Below, one piece after another: positions 24,800 through 33,559 of a DNA stretch of 64,000 bases (positions are counted from its first letter, which is position 1; every line of letters starts with the position of its first letter). The DNA is taken from NCBI GenBank assembly GCA_902779055.1, contig CACZAD010000035.1, positions 30,161 through 94,160 of the forward strand, given 5' to 3'. The stretch comes from Fibrobacter succinogenes. GTDB lineage: Bacteria; Fibrobacterota; Fibrobacteria; Fibrobacterales; Fibrobacteraceae. The position numbers were made by a program, and so were the translations under genes. The notes under the pieces were generated by a model that did not search any database, had not been told where the DNA came from, and saw nothing but the letters and a program-made list of their open reading frames with translations.

Positions 24800-25216
24800 A
24801 TGAACGATATAACGGAAAAAGACGTAAAAAGGGTTTGGGTCGAAAAGGATGCCATTTGCGTCGAGCTCAAGGACGGTCGCATAGGGAAAGAACTCATTCG
24901 CGATTATGAGCCGCTCAAAAAAGCCACCAGAGAACAGTTGAAAAATTGCAGGGTCGATCTCGATGGCGTATGGTTTGACGATTTAGACGAAGGGCTTGCG
25001 CTATCTGGATTTTTCTCGCCCAAGAAAACAAATCCCGTTGGTCGCATATTTTGGCTTTTCCCCGAACTGAACGCAGCCGCATTCGCGCGTCGTTTGGGAA
25101 TTCCGCAACCACTTTTTGCGGCCTATGTCAATGGATCTAGGAAGCCATCCGCAGCTAGGCGTAAAAAGATCAACGACGAATTCCATCGAATCGGTCGTGA
25201 GTTGATGCAAGTATAA
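24800..25216 (+). CDS. DUF2442 / helix-turn-helix protein
   Basis: 138 residues, with GGAG upstream of ATG 24800. The N-terminal half fits DUF2442: ICVELKDGRIGKELIRDYEP, LKKATREQLKNC and the tryptophan-containing GVWFDDLDEGLALSG. The C-terminal half contains an XRE-like helix-turn-helix, AAFARRLGIPQPLFAAYVNG SRKPSAARR. DUF2442 proteins are commonly partners of DUF4160 in toxin-antitoxin-like pairs, but no DUF4160 gene is adjacent. It is probably a DNA-binding regulator and the last gene of the accessory block. Confidence 0.8.
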   Translation: MNDITEKDVKRVWVEKDAICVELKDGRIGKELIRDYEPLKKATREQLKNCRVDLDGVWFDDLDEGLALSGFFSPKKTNPVGRIFWLFPELNAAAFARRLGIPQPLFAAYVNGSRKPSAARRKKINDEFHRIGRELMQV

Positions 25217-25246
25217 GCGCCTATTTTAAGCGCCATTCTCCCAATT

Positions 25247-25267
25247 AACTTTTTAACTTAAAAAGTT
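25247..25267. terminator. AT-rich perfect inverted repeat, probable convergent terminator
   Basis: AACTTTTTAA-C-TTAAAAAGTT, 10-bp arms, lies between the convergent DUF2442-HTH and lysR genes. The stem is AU-only, so strength is doubtful. A further TTAAGTTAAAG follows. Confidence 0.45.
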
Positions 25268-25288
25268 AAAATTAAGTTAAAGACACCC

Positions 25289-26194
25289 CTACTTGCAATG
25301 TTTCTTGAGCGCGGCAATGTACGCTTCGGCGTAGCGTGATTTGGTGACGCCTTTGCGCATAACATAACCGACAGTCATTTTGTCATGGACATCAAGGCGT
25401 TTTGCGATGATGTTCTTGCCGTTGAGTTTGTGGCTGATGACGCCGGAGCAAATGGTGTAGCCGTCAAGGCCGATGAGCAGGTTAAAGAGTGTAGCGCGGT
25501 CACGGACTTTGATGTTTCGCGGGCAATCGAAATCGATAGCGGTGAGCGGTTCTTCGGCAAAGTAGAACGAGTTGAAATCGCCCTGTTCGTAAGTCAAGTA
25601 CGGGAATGGCTTGAGATCCGCAAGCGTGATTTTTTCTTTTTTTGCAAGCGGGTTCTTCGATGACATGAACACGTGCAGCGGTGTTGCAAAAAGCGGTTCA
25701 AATACGAGGTTGTTTTTTTGGATGAGCTTGGTGATGACCTTTTCGTTTTTGTCACTGAGGTAAAGCACGCCCATTTCGCTTTTCATTTTGGCGACATCGT
25801 CAATGATTTCGTTAGTTTGCGTTTCGCGAAGCGTAAAATCGTAGCTCGGGCCACCGAACTTGCGGATAACATCGACAAACGCATTCACGGCAAAAGAATA
25901 GTGCTGGCAGCTGACGGAGAAAATCATGTTGCCGCCTTTGCCACCTTTATAGCGGTCTTCCAAAAGCGTCGCCTGTTCCAAAACCTGCCTTGCGTACGAA
26001 AGGAATTCATCGCCTTCGTTTGTAATGGTCACGCCTTTGTTGGAGCGGTTGAAAATCGTCACGCCCATTTCTTCTTCGAGTTCGTGGATAGCAGCGGTAA
26101 GGCTTGGTTGCGAGATAAAGACTCGCTTGGACGCTTCAGTAATATTTCGCGTGTCTGCAATGGCAATGGCATATTTAAGTTGTTGTAGAGTCAT
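25289..26194 (-). CDS. LysR-family regulator divergent from metE
   Basis: 301 residues, standard LysR length. The winged helix-turn-helix is at residues 1-60 (LQQLKYAIAIADTRNITEAS, SQPSLTAAIHELEEEMGVTI, FNRSNKGV), followed by the two-lobed effector domain. It is transcribed away from metE across a 142-bp region with a perfect 10-bp inverted repeat. LysR regulators usually control the divergent neighbour, so a MetR-like role in methionine synthesis is likely, but the effector cannot be read from sequence. It marks the return to host-like composition to the right of the island. Confidence 0.9.
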   Translation of the reverse strand: MTLQQLKYAIAIADTRNITEASKRVFISQPSLTAAIHELEEEMGVTIFNRSNKGVTITNEGDEFLSYARQVLEQATLLEDRYKGGKGGNMIFSVSCQHYSFAVNAFVDVIRKFGGPSYDFTLRETQTNEIIDDVAKMKSEMGVLYLSDKNEKVITKLIQKNNLVFEPLFATPLHVFMSSKNPLAKKEKITLADLKPFPYLTYEQGDFNSFYFAEEPLTAIDFDCPRNIKVRDRATLFNLLIGLDGYTICSGVISHKLNGKNIIAKRLDVHDKMTVGYVMRKGVTKSRYAEAYIAALKKHCK

Positions 26195-26220
26195 AAGTTT
26201 TCCTTATCGCTAGTTATAAA

Positions 26221-26245
26221 TCACCATAGAAAAAATCTATGGTGA
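26221..26245. promoter_or_regulatory. Inverted repeat in the lysR-metE divergent region
   Basis: TCACCATAGA-AAAAA-TCTATGGTGA, 10-bp perfect arms, 27 bp from the lysR start. It fits a LysR operator or autoregulatory site. A hairpin in the lysR 5' leader is the other reading. Confidence 0.6.
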
Positions 26246-26336
26246 ACGCATAAAAAATAGTATTTTACCGATGATAAAAAGTGAGGTATATTTGGAGCGT
26301 TCAAAAAAAACAAAGTAAAAAGGTAGGTAAAACACT

Positions 26337-28601
26337 ATGAGCATTAAAACATCTGTAATTGGTTTCCCGCGTATCGGTAAGAATCGTGAACTCAAGTTCG
26401 CCAGCGAAAAGTTCTTCAAGGGCGAAATCTCCGAAGCAGAACTCCAGAAGGTCGCCGCAGAAATCCGTCAGTACGGCTGGCAGAAGCAGAAGGCCGCAGG
26501 CATCGACCTTATCCCGTCCAACGACTTCTCGTTCTACGACAATGTTCTCGACACTGCATTTTTGCTGAACGTCATTCCGGAACGCTACAGCAGCCTCGAA
26601 TTGAGCACGCTCGAAAAGTATTTCGCAGCCGCCCACGGCTATCAGGGCGCAAAGGGCGATGTGAAGGCTCTCCCGATGAAGAAGTGGTTCAATACGAACT
26701 ATCATTACATTGTTCCTGAAATTGACGATGCTACCGAGCTCAAACTCGTCGGCAAGAAGCCTGTCGAAGAATTCAACGAAGCCAAATCGGCCGGAATTGA
26801 ATCCATTCCGACGTTGATTGGTGCATACACATTCCTCCGCCTCGCCCGTTACAACGGCAACAAGAAGGCCAAGGACTTCGCAGCAGCAGCCGTCAACGCT
26901 TACGCAGAACTCGCTGAAAAGCTCGCTGCCGCAGGCGCCAAGTGGATTTCTTTCGCAGAACCGGCTCTCGTTTTCGACGTGACCGCAGAAGAACGCGAAC
27001 TCTTCAAGACAATTTACGCCGAACTCTTGAGAAAGATCGGTGAAAAGAAGAACCTCAAGATCGCATTGCAGACTTACTTCGGCGACATCCGCGATGTTTA
27101 TCAGGATGTGACCGCACTCGGCTTTGACGCTATCGGTTTGGATTTCGTTGAAGGCCTTAAGTCTCTCGAACTTTTGAAGACTGGTTTCCCAAAGAACACG
27201 CTCCTCTTGGCTGGCGTCGTGAACGGCAAGAACATCTGGCGCGCTGATTACGCACAGAAGAACGCCATCCTCGACGAAATCAAGAAGTATGTCGCTGCAG
27301 AAAATGTTGTGGTTGGCACTTCTTGCTCTCTCTTGCACGTGCCGTACACGGTCGCTGCAGAACAGAAGCTTTCGGCTGACATTCTCAAGCACTTCGCATT
27401 CGCCGAAGAAAAGCTCGTGGAACTTGCAGAACTCGCAAGCGCTGACGCAGACGCTCTCGCCAAGAACAAGGCATTGTTCGCAAGCGCTCGCGTTCAGGCA
27501 AACGCAAAGGTTCAGGCAGAACTCGCCGCCCTCTCTGCTGCTGATTTCGAACGCAAGCCGAGCCGCCTCGAACGTCGCGAAGTACAGAAGGCCGAATTCA
27601 AGTTGCCGGCATTCCCGACAACGACAATCGGTTCCTTCCCGCAGACTGCCGAAGTTCGCGCCAACCGCGCCGCATTCCGCAAGGGTGAAATCTCCAAGGA
27701 ACAGTATGTGGAATTCAACCAGAAGAAAATTGCAGAATGCATCAAGCTGCAAGAAGAAATTGGCCTCGATGTGATTGTTCATGGTGAATTTGAACGCAAT
27801 GACATGGTGGAATATTTCGGTTCCAAGATTGACGGTTTCGTATTCACGCAGAACGCCTGGGTGCAGAGCTACGGCACCCGCTGCGTGAAGCCGCCTGTCG
27901 TTTGGGGTGATGTGAGCCGCAGCGCTCCGATTACGGTTGAATGGTCCGTTTTCGCACAAAGTTGCACCAAGAAGCCGGTGAAGGGTATGCTTACGGGTCC
28001 TGTTACGATTCTCAACTGGTCCTTCCCGCGCGAAGACGTTTCCTTGAAGACGCAGGCTCAAGAAATCGGCCTTGCCATCCGTGACGAAGTTTTGGACCTC
28101 GAAAAGAACGGCATCAGAATCATCCAGATTGACGAAGCCGCTCTCCGCGAAAAGTTGCCGCTCCGCAAGAGCGACTGGCACAAGGAATACCTCGACTGGG
28201 CCATTCCGGCATTCCGCTTGGTTCATGCCAAGGTCAAGCCCGAAACGCAGATCCACACGCACATGTGCTATAGCGAATTCAACGACATCGTCCGCGATAT
28301 CGATAACATGGACGCCGACGTGATCACGTTCGAAGCCAGCCGTTCTGACCTCAAGCTGCTCGATGCCTTGAACGACGCCAAGTTCGAAACGCAGGTGGGC
28401 CCGGGTGTTTACGACATCCACTCTCCGCGTGTACCGTCTGAACAGGAAATCGTTGACGCGCTCCACAAGATCATCGCGAAGATTCCGCAAGAGAATGTGT
28501 GGGTGAACCCGGATTGCGGTCTCAAGACTCGTGGCGAAACCGAAACGACGGCAAGCCTCAAGAACCTCGTCGCCGCCGCCAAGAAACTGCGTGAAGAATA
28601 A
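26337..28601 (+). CDS. metE: Cobalamin-independent methionine synthase
   Basis: MetE transfers methyl from methyltetrahydrofolate-polyglutamate to homocysteine. It has 754 residues, the normal length, with two related barrels. The N-terminal half starts [20 protein letters not shown]. The catalytic C-terminal half begins near [16 protein letters not shown] and holds the zinc ligands in HTHMCYSEF and NPDCGLKTR, as well as [18 protein letters not shown]. It is divergent from a LysR gene that probably regulates it. It is followed by a REP-like repeat and a terminator. Confidence 0.96.
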   Translation: MSIKTSVIGFPRIGKNRELKFASEKFFKGEISEAELQKVAAEIRQYGWQKQKAAGIDLIPSNDFSFYDNVLDTAFLLNVIPERYSSLELSTLEKYFAAAHGYQGAKGDVKALPMKKWFNTNYHYIVPEIDDATELKLVGKKPVEEFNEAKSAGIESIPTLIGAYTFLRLARYNGNKKAKDFAAAAVNAYAELAEKLAAAGAKWISFAEPALVFDVTAEERELFKTIYAELLRKIGEKKNLKIALQTYFGDIRDVYQDVTALGFDAIGLDFVEGLKSLELLKTGFPKNTLLLAGVVNGKNIWRADYAQKNAILDEIKKYVAAENVVVGTSCSLLHVPYTVAAEQKLSADILKHFAFAEEKLVELAELASADADALAKNKALFASARVQANAKVQAELAALSAADFERKPSRLERREVQKAEFKLPAFPTTTIGSFPQTAEVRANRAAFRKGEISKEQYVEFNQKKIAECIKLQEEIGLDVIVHGEFERNDMVEYFGSKIDGFVFTQNAWVQSYGTRCVKPPVVWGDVSRSAPITVEWSVFAQSCTKKPVKGMLTGPVTILNWSFPREDVSLKTQAQEIGLAIRDEVLDLEKNGIRIIQIDEAALREKLPLRKSDWHKEYLDWAIPAFRLVHAKVKPETQIHTHMCYSEFNDIVRDIDNMDADVITFEASRSDLKLLDALNDAKFETQVGPGVYDIHSPRVPSEQEIVDALHKIIAKIPQENVWVNPDCGLKTRGETETTASLKNLVAAAKKLREE

Positions 28602-28604
28602 AAA

Positions 28605-28657
28605 AGGCGACCCCGTCCCGGAACAAGTCCGGGATGACATGGTGGCCGGGGTGACAG
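28605..28657. repeat. Short REP-like repeat (short form of the long element)
   Basis: GACCCCGTCCCGGAACAAGT followed by CCGGGATGACA, then a partial GGCCGGGGTGACAG. The arms and loop equal those of the 107-bp element without its 77-bp insert, and a long copy lies about 300 bp to the right. Confidence 0.85.
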
Positions 28658-28719
28658 TCTAAAAGTCACAACCACATTCATTGATAGACAGATTCTAAGT
28701 TCGCTCTAGTCTATCGCTT

Positions 28720-28752
28720 ATCCCCGTGTGCAAAACGCCGCGGGGATTTTTC
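28720..28752 (+). terminator. Terminator downstream of metE
   Basis: ATCCCCG ... CGGGGAT stem with a 14-nt loop, then TTTTT. It is over 100 nt from the metE stop, with the repeat between. Confidence 0.7.
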
Positions 28753-28896
28753 ATTTATACGCCACTTTCATCAAAAAAAACATCTTCTAACCAAATTCTA
28801 TCACCGCGCTATTTATATAGTAAAAATCTATAACAGAGCATAAAAAAGTAGTATATAGAGTAAGCCTTGTTCTAGGTATACCCCTTTTCTATCTTT

Positions 28897-30204
28897 GTGC
28901 CGCATTTGAAAGAAAGGTGCCCCCGTCCCGGAAAAACATACGAGGCGAGTGCCGCGACAAAATGCTTGCATTTTGGCATGGTTGAGCCGAAGGGTGTTGC
29001 GCTTGCGCAACAAGTCCGGGAAAAACGCACAGGACTTTTTGCAAATGGAATTATCTGGTTTGGCGTCGCCATCTCCGTCTCCGAAATCGAGGCGGGTATT
29101 GAAATTGGCGCGGCAGCCGCAAGGGATTCGCTTTGGCTCCCGCTCGTACTCGGACACATTCTGGGCGGCATCTTGCTCTTTTTCGTAGGCCTCATCGGCG
29201 CACGCGTTCACTTGAACGCCATGGAAACGACCAAGTCCTCATTCGGCAAATACGGTTCCAAGTTTTTCGCCGCACTGAACACGTTCCAGTTGCTCGCCTG
29301 GGTCGCCGTTTTGAACGCGCAAGGCGCTTCGGCTTTGGCAGGGCTCAACTTGCCAATTTCGTTCCCGCTCACATGCGTGATTCTCGCCGCACTTATCGCC
29401 GCCTGGGTTTATGTGGGCATTCGCCGTTCCGCCAACTTGACGACAGTCGTGATGGCAGCACTCACCGTTCTGCTCGCTATTCTTTCCGTGAAGTTGTTCG
29501 GGCTCGACAGTTCGTCTGCAGACGCCATCGGGAAAGCCGCAACCGCGCTCAAGTTTTGGAACATTTTCGAGATTTCCATCGCCATGCCGATTTCTTGGCT
29601 CCCGGTGATTTCGGACTACACGAAGGACGCCGAAAAGCCCGTGAAGGCAACAGCAATTTCTGCAATCGCTTACACATTCGCAAGCCTCTGGATGTACATC
29701 ATCGGTATTGAAATCGCAGACATCGGCGCAACGAACAACATTGCGCAAGCCATTCTCCTTGCTGGCCTCGGCATTCCGGGAATAATCATCGTGGTGCTTT
29801 CAACCGTCACGACAAACTTCCTCGCGGCAAACTCCGCAGGCGAATCATCCAAGGCGATTTACAGTAAAATAAATCCGAAAATTGCAGGTATCGTCGTGAG
29901 TTTCTTGAGTGCCGCTCTCGCCATTTCGGGAATCATGGACCACTACATCAGCTTCCTCTATCTGATCGCTTCCGTGTTCGCCCCGATGGCCGCCGTGCTC
30001 CTGGTTTCGTTCTACTTCTCCAAGGAACGCACCGAATCGCTCGGCGCTTGGCTCTGGAACATTTTCGCCTGGCTTGCAGGCTTTATCGCTTACCAGGTCG
30101 CAGAACATTTCGACTCCGTTTTCCTCGGTCCCACACTCCTTGCAGTGATCGTTTCGGCGGCATTTGCCTCAATACGTGTACTCTCGGAAAAGAAAGATTT
30201 TTAA
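28897..30204 (+). CDS. CytX/CodB-like permease with repeat-derived N-terminus
   Basis: About 12 membrane spans of the nucleobase:cation symporter-1 type, closest in pattern to CytX-like (hydroxymethylpyrimidine/cytosine) permeases: LFANGIIWFGVAISVSEIEA, HILGGILLFFVGLIGA, FEISIAMPISWLPVISDYTK. The first recognisable family residues are EKRTGLFANG; everything before comes from the 107-bp element. No ATG with a good ribosome-binding site is visible. GTG at 28897 gives the longest frame, and ATG at 28978 inside the element is the alternative, so expression may be impaired. It heads a probable operon with a pyridoxamine/HMP-kinase-like gene 13 nt downstream. No TPP riboswitch was seen. Confidence 0.8.
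   Translation: MPHLKERCPRPGKTYEASAATKCLHFGMVEPKGVALAQQVREKRTGLFANGIIWFGVAISVSEIEAGIEIGAAAARDSLWLPLVLGHILGGILLFFVGLIGARVHLNAMETTKSSFGKYGSKFFAALNTFQLLAWVAVLNAQGASALAGLNLPISFPLTCVILAALIAAWVYVGIRRSANLTTVVMAALTVLLAILSVKLFGLDSSSADAIGKAATALKFWNIFEISIAMPISWLPVISDYTKDAEKPVKATAISAIAYTFASLWMYIIGIEIADIGATNNIAQAILLAGLGIPGIIIVVLSTVTTNFLAANSAGESSKAIYSKINPKIAGIVVSFLSAALAISGIMDHYISFLYLIASVFAPMAAVLLVSFYFSKERTESLGAWLWNIFAWLAGFIAYQVAEHFDSVFLGPTLLAVIVSAAFASIRVLSEKKDF
28913..29019. repeat. 107-bp long palindromic element, copy 2 (5' end of permease gene)
   Basis: The same element as at 785-891, same orientation, with one difference (C at 28920 for A at 792). The 77-bp insert is 28932-29008. It lies across the translation start region of the permease, reading into its frame. 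Confidence 0.9.
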
Positions 30205-30217
30205 CTTTTAGTTCGCC

Positions 30218-31048
30218 ATGCCACAGAAGAAAATTGCGTTAATCAACGATGTTACAGGATTTGGCCGTTGCTCGATAGCCGTCATGGCACCGATCGTTTC
30301 GGCAATGAAGATCCAGGCGGTCACAATACCGACTGCGATTCTTTCGGCACACACGCAGTTTCCGGAATACTACTTTGACGATTACACTTCAAAAATGCGC
30401 GACTACATCCAGACCTATAAAGATCTGGGAATGAAGTTCGACGCCATCGCCACTGGGTTCCTGGGCTCGGCAAAACAAGTCGACATCGTGATCGACTTTT
30501 TCAAGGAATTCAAGAAAGACGACACGTTCGCCCTGGTAGACCCGGTGATGGGTGACTACGGACGACTCTACGAAACCTATACGCCCAAGATGTGCGAAAA
30601 GATGAAGAAGCTCGTCCACTACGCCGACATCTTGACGCCGAACCTGACGGAACTTTGCACGCTGACCGATACAAAGTACCGCAACGAAGGTTTTAGCGAC
30701 GCCGAACTTGCGGAGATGTGCCACATCCTGACGGAACAAGGGCCAGAACACATCGTGGTGACCGGCATTCCGTACAACACCAAGCAAATCATGAACTACG
30801 TGTACAGCCGAGGCGAAGAACCGCGCATCGTGATGGTAGACCGCATTGGCGGCGACCGCAGCGGAACCGGCGACGTTCTCAGCTCGATTATCGCAGGCAT
30901 GTACTTGAACGGTCACGATTTTTACGAGTCGGTCAAGAAAGCCGCAGAATTTGCATCCAAGTGTATCCGCTACTGCGAAGACAACAACGTTCCCACGCAC
31001 TGGGGGCTTTGCTTTGAAATGTTCCTACGCGACCTGATGGAGGATTAA
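30218..31048 (+). CDS. Pyridoxamine kinase-like (PdxY/ThiD superfamily)
   Basis: 276-residue ribokinase-fold kinase. The start INDVTGFGRCSIAVMAPIVS and ALVDPVMGDYGRLYETYT bind the pyridoxal/pyrimidine substrate, and GGDRSGTGDVLSSIIAGMYL contains the catalytic GTGD anion hole. Annotated relatives are called pyridoxamine kinase, though some act on hydroxymethylpyrimidine. The permease upstream (13 nt away) belongs to a group that imports such pyrimidines, so salvage of vitamin B6 or the thiamine pyrimidine is the likely pathway. It ends 1 nt before the radical SAM gene. Confidence 0.85.
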   Translation: MPQKKIALINDVTGFGRCSIAVMAPIVSAMKIQAVTIPTAILSAHTQFPEYYFDDYTSKMRDYIQTYKDLGMKFDAIATGFLGSAKQVDIVIDFFKEFKKDDTFALVDPVMGDYGRLYETYTPKMCEKMKKLVHYADILTPNLTELCTLTDTKYRNEGFSDAELAEMCHILTEQGPEHIVVTGIPYNTKQIMNYVYSRGEEPRIVMVDRIGGDRSGTGDVLSSIIAGMYLNGHDFYESVKKAAEFASKCIRYCEDNNVPTHWGLCFEMFLRDLMED

Positions 31049-31049
31049 A

Positions 31050-31709
31050 ATGGTTTTATACACTGTGACAGGAAATGTCGGTGAAGCCGGCTACCTCGAC
31101 ATCGCCAACAGCGGCGACATCACCGGCAAGAACATTTACGTGAACATCACCAACCGCTGCCCGTGCAGCTGCGTTTTTTGCCTGCGCCAGACAAAGAAGA
31201 TGATGGAAGGCAACACGCTCTGGCTCAAGGGCGGTGAACCGAGTGTCGAAAAGGTCATGGAACTTTTTGCGCCCTACGATCTTTCGGTCATTCATGAACT
31301 CGTGTTCTGCGGATACGGCGAGCCGCTCGAACGCTTGCACGACGTCTGCCAAGTGATCGACCAGCTCAAGGCCAAGTACCCGAAATTGAAGGTCCGCCTC
31401 AACACGAACGGGCTTGCCAACCTGATTCACGGCAAGGACATTACGCCGGAACTCGAAGGTCGTTTCGACACCGTTTCGATTTCGCTGAACGCGCCGACCG
31501 CCGAAGAATTCCTCGCCCTCACGAGATCCAGATTCGGCATCAAGTCGTTTGACGCGCTGAAGGAATTTGCAGCACTTGCAAAATTCCACGTGCCGAACGT
31601 CGTCTTGACCGTTGTCGAAAAGGTTATGTCCGAAGAAAAAATCGAGCAGTGCCGCAAGATCTGCAACGAACTCGGCGTAACGCTGAGAGTAAGACCGTTC
31701 GAAAACTAG
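31050..31709 (+). CDS. Short radical SAM protein, TatD-associated type
   Basis: 219 residues. The cluster motif CPCSCVFC (CxxxCxxC) binds the 4Fe-4S centre. FCGYGEPLERL corresponds to the SAM-binding GGEP-like strand, and RLNTNGLANLIHG follows. The pattern fits the small TatD-linked radical SAM family, whose chemistry is unknown. No tatD gene is adjacent here; instead it overlaps the end of a vitamin-kinase operon with 1 nt spacing. No auxiliary cluster domain is present. Confidence 0.78.
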   Translation: MVLYTVTGNVGEAGYLDIANSGDITGKNIYVNITNRCPCSCVFCLRQTKKMMEGNTLWLKGGEPSVEKVMELFAPYDLSVIHELVFCGYGEPLERLHDVCQVIDQLKAKYPKLKVRLNTNGLANLIHGKDITPELEGRFDTVSISLNAPTAEEFLALTRSRFGIKSFDALKEFAALAKFHVPNVVLTVVEKVMSEEKIEQCRKICNELGVTLRVRPFEN

Positions 31710-31734
31710 GAATCCATCGGCAGCATTTTTCGAC

Positions 31735-32391
31735 CTACGCGTTTCGCTTGCCGCGACGCCTATAGTCTGCATCGACGTTCGCTTTCCACGAGCGTTCATT
31801 CACACGGTTCTTGCGGATATCGCTCATCAAACAACATTGTGCGCGATACATAACCTCGATGCCGCTTTCGTCATTGACAAAATTTGCGGCACGCTCTTCG
31901 CAGATGCCAAAATTTTTTGCCGTTTCAATAGCGTCAATATTTGCGCCCAGGAAGATGAATTCCCAGCCGTACTTTTGCTTTTGGCGTTCGACCATCTGCT
32001 TCACGCGATCAGATGTATATTTACGGCTTGCATTTTCATAACCGTCCGTGGTGATGACAAAGATGGTCTTTTCAGGGCGATCTTCTTCGCGAGCATACTT
32101 GTGAACGTTACCGACATGGTGGATCGCACCGCCAATGGCATCGAGAAGAGCGGTACTGCCTCGGGCATAATACTCTTTTTCGGTGAGCGGAGCAACACTT
32201 GCAAGCGGCACACGATCGTGAAGCACTTCAGATTTGCCATCAAAGAGAATGGTCGAGACAAAAGCCTCGCCCTCTTCTTTCTTTTGCTTTTCGATGGTGC
32301 TGTTGAATCCCCCGATGGTGTCTTTTTCGAGCCCGCTCATGGAACCGCTGCGGTCGAGAATGAAAACGATTTCGGTAAGTCCTTTTTTCAT
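31735..32391 (-). CDS. Von Willebrand factor A domain protein
   Basis: 218 residues consisting of one VWA domain. The MIDAS metal site is visible as DRSGSMSG (13-20), with the threonine in ARGSTALLDAI and the aspartate in VITTDGYENAS. There is no signal peptide, so it is probably cytoplasmic. Stand-alone proteins of this sort occur near tellurite/stress and macro-domain genes. A macro-domain gene lies 130 bp upstream on the same strand, separated by a terminator. The partner and function are unknown. Confidence 0.85.
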   Translation of the reverse strand: MKKGLTEIVFILDRSGSMSGLEKDTIGGFNSTIEKQKKEEGEAFVSTILFDGKSEVLHDRVPLASVAPLTEKEYYARGSTALLDAIGGAIHHVGNVHKYAREEDRPEKTIFVITTDGYENASRKYTSDRVKQMVERQKQKYGWEFIFLGANIDAIETAKNFGICEERAANFVNDESGIEVMYRAQCCLMSDIRKNRVNERSWKANVDADYRRRGKRNA

Positions 32392-32462
32392 GATTGCCTC
32401 CGTGCCGCTATCAGTGCGGCTTTGATGGTTAACGGAAACAATAATAGATGCCGCAAAAGCAA

Positions 32463-32489
32463 AAATGGTCGCCCGGCAGGCGACATTTT
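32463..32489 (-). terminator. Terminator of the macro-domain gene
   Basis: GTCGCC-TGCC-GGGCGAC (minus strand) with flanking A/T runs, 32 nt past the stop at 32522. Confidence 0.75.
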
Positions 32490-32521
32490 CAAAGGCATTT
32501 TTTTAGGAATTTGCTTGCGAA

Positions 32522-33559
32522 TTAAGCACCGAGAGTCGGCTGTCCGAACTTGAACAGCATACTGTTGATTTCCCAGATGTCGTACTTTTGATGGGTGATA
32601 AAATAGGAGACGATCAGGTCGCCCTTGTTGGATGGCGAAAGCGCAAGCTCGGCGCGCGAAAGCAAATCCTTCGTTTCGTCCAGATTCAAACGCAAAGCGA
32701 TCGCCAGTGCAAGCGCCGTCTTCTTGGTCGGCTTGTAGTTCACATTGCTGCGGATTTTCGAAAAATGCTTGCGGTCAAGATTTGCCCTCTTGTAAACCTC
32801 GACATCGTCCTGATGCTTTTCGCGAATGAGCGTAAAAAGCTTGCCGCAAAAAGTTTCGCCTGCAGTCGCAAGCATTTCTTCAAGGCTCGTGTCTTCAATA
32901 CTGCTCCGGACTTCGAAATCGCAAAACCTTATACGAGGAGCTTCGTAAACCTTTTCGGATTCTTCTACGTTGTTTAAATTCCCGTTCCAGTTTCTGCGAA
33001 AACGCCCTTCAACATCATCATGCTTTTCCTGGACGTAATTGTCGTCAATGTACGCCTGGATATCGCTGCAAAGTTCTTCGGAAACATCGAAGGACTTGCG
33101 GTCAAAAACGACCAGCTGCACCTCCATTTCGTGCGACTGCAAAAAATCGCCAATCGCCCGCAATGCGATTTTTAGCGCTCCGTCTTTCGGGAAACGGAAC
33201 ACGCCGCTCGATATCAACGGGAACGCAATCGACTTGCAGCCCAGTTCCAAAGCCTTATTGAGCGCATTAAGGTAGCAGTTCGCAAGCGCAAGCCGTTCAC
33301 CAGATTCGCCACCATTCCACTTCGGACCCACAACATGAATGATGTACTTTGCAGAAAGCGCAAAAGCAGGCGTTACCGCCACTTCGGCAACTTCAAGTGG
33401 ACCGACTTTTTCACGCGCTGCCAAAAGTTCATCACGCCCCGCCGCCTCGTAAATATGATATTCGGCGCCACCGCCACAAACAGGATTCTTGTTTGCGGAA
33501 TTGACGATGGCGTCGGCGCGGACTCTCGAAATATCGTTACGAACGATTTTTAAAGGCAT
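32522..33559 (-). CDS. Macro-domain protein with C-terminal regulatory region
   Basis: 345 residues from ATG 33559. Residues 1-170 form a macro domain binding ADP-ribose derivatives: ADAIVNSANKNPVCGGGAEY for the catalytic loop and FPLISSGVFRFPKDGALKIA for the phosphate loop. The C-terminal third (FTLIREKHQDDVEVYKRANL, KIRSNVNYKPTKKTALALAI) looks like a helix-turn-helix-like unit seen fused to macro domains in several bacteria. The start overlaps the end of the upstream membrane-protein gene by 23 nt, so the pair is probably coupled. A longer frame to 33625 is possible. The likely role is ADP-ribosyl or O-acetyl-ADP-ribose hydrolysis or signalling. Confidence 0.85.
   Translation of the reverse strand: MPLKIVRNDISRVRADAIVNSANKNPVCGGGAEYHIYEAAGRDELLAAREKVGPLEVAEVAVTPAFALSAKYIIHVVGPKWNGGESGERLALANCYLNALNKALELGCKSIAFPLISSGVFRFPKDGALKIALRAIGDFLQSHEMEVQLVVFDRKSFDVSEELCSDIQAYIDDNYVQEKHDDVEGRFRRNWNGNLNNVEESEKVYEAPRIRFCDFEVRSSIEDTSLEEMLATAGETFCGKLFTLIREKHQDDVEVYKRANLDRKHFSKIRSNVNYKPTKKTALALAIALRLNLDETKDLLSRAELALSPSNKGDLIVSYFITHQKYDIWEINSMLFKFGQPTLGA

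Noticed and set aside
28753..28912. TPP riboswitch before the CytX-like permease
   Set aside because: The conserved CUGAGA and UACCC-type segments with their pairing partners are not found. The element insertion may have removed one, but that cannot be seen.
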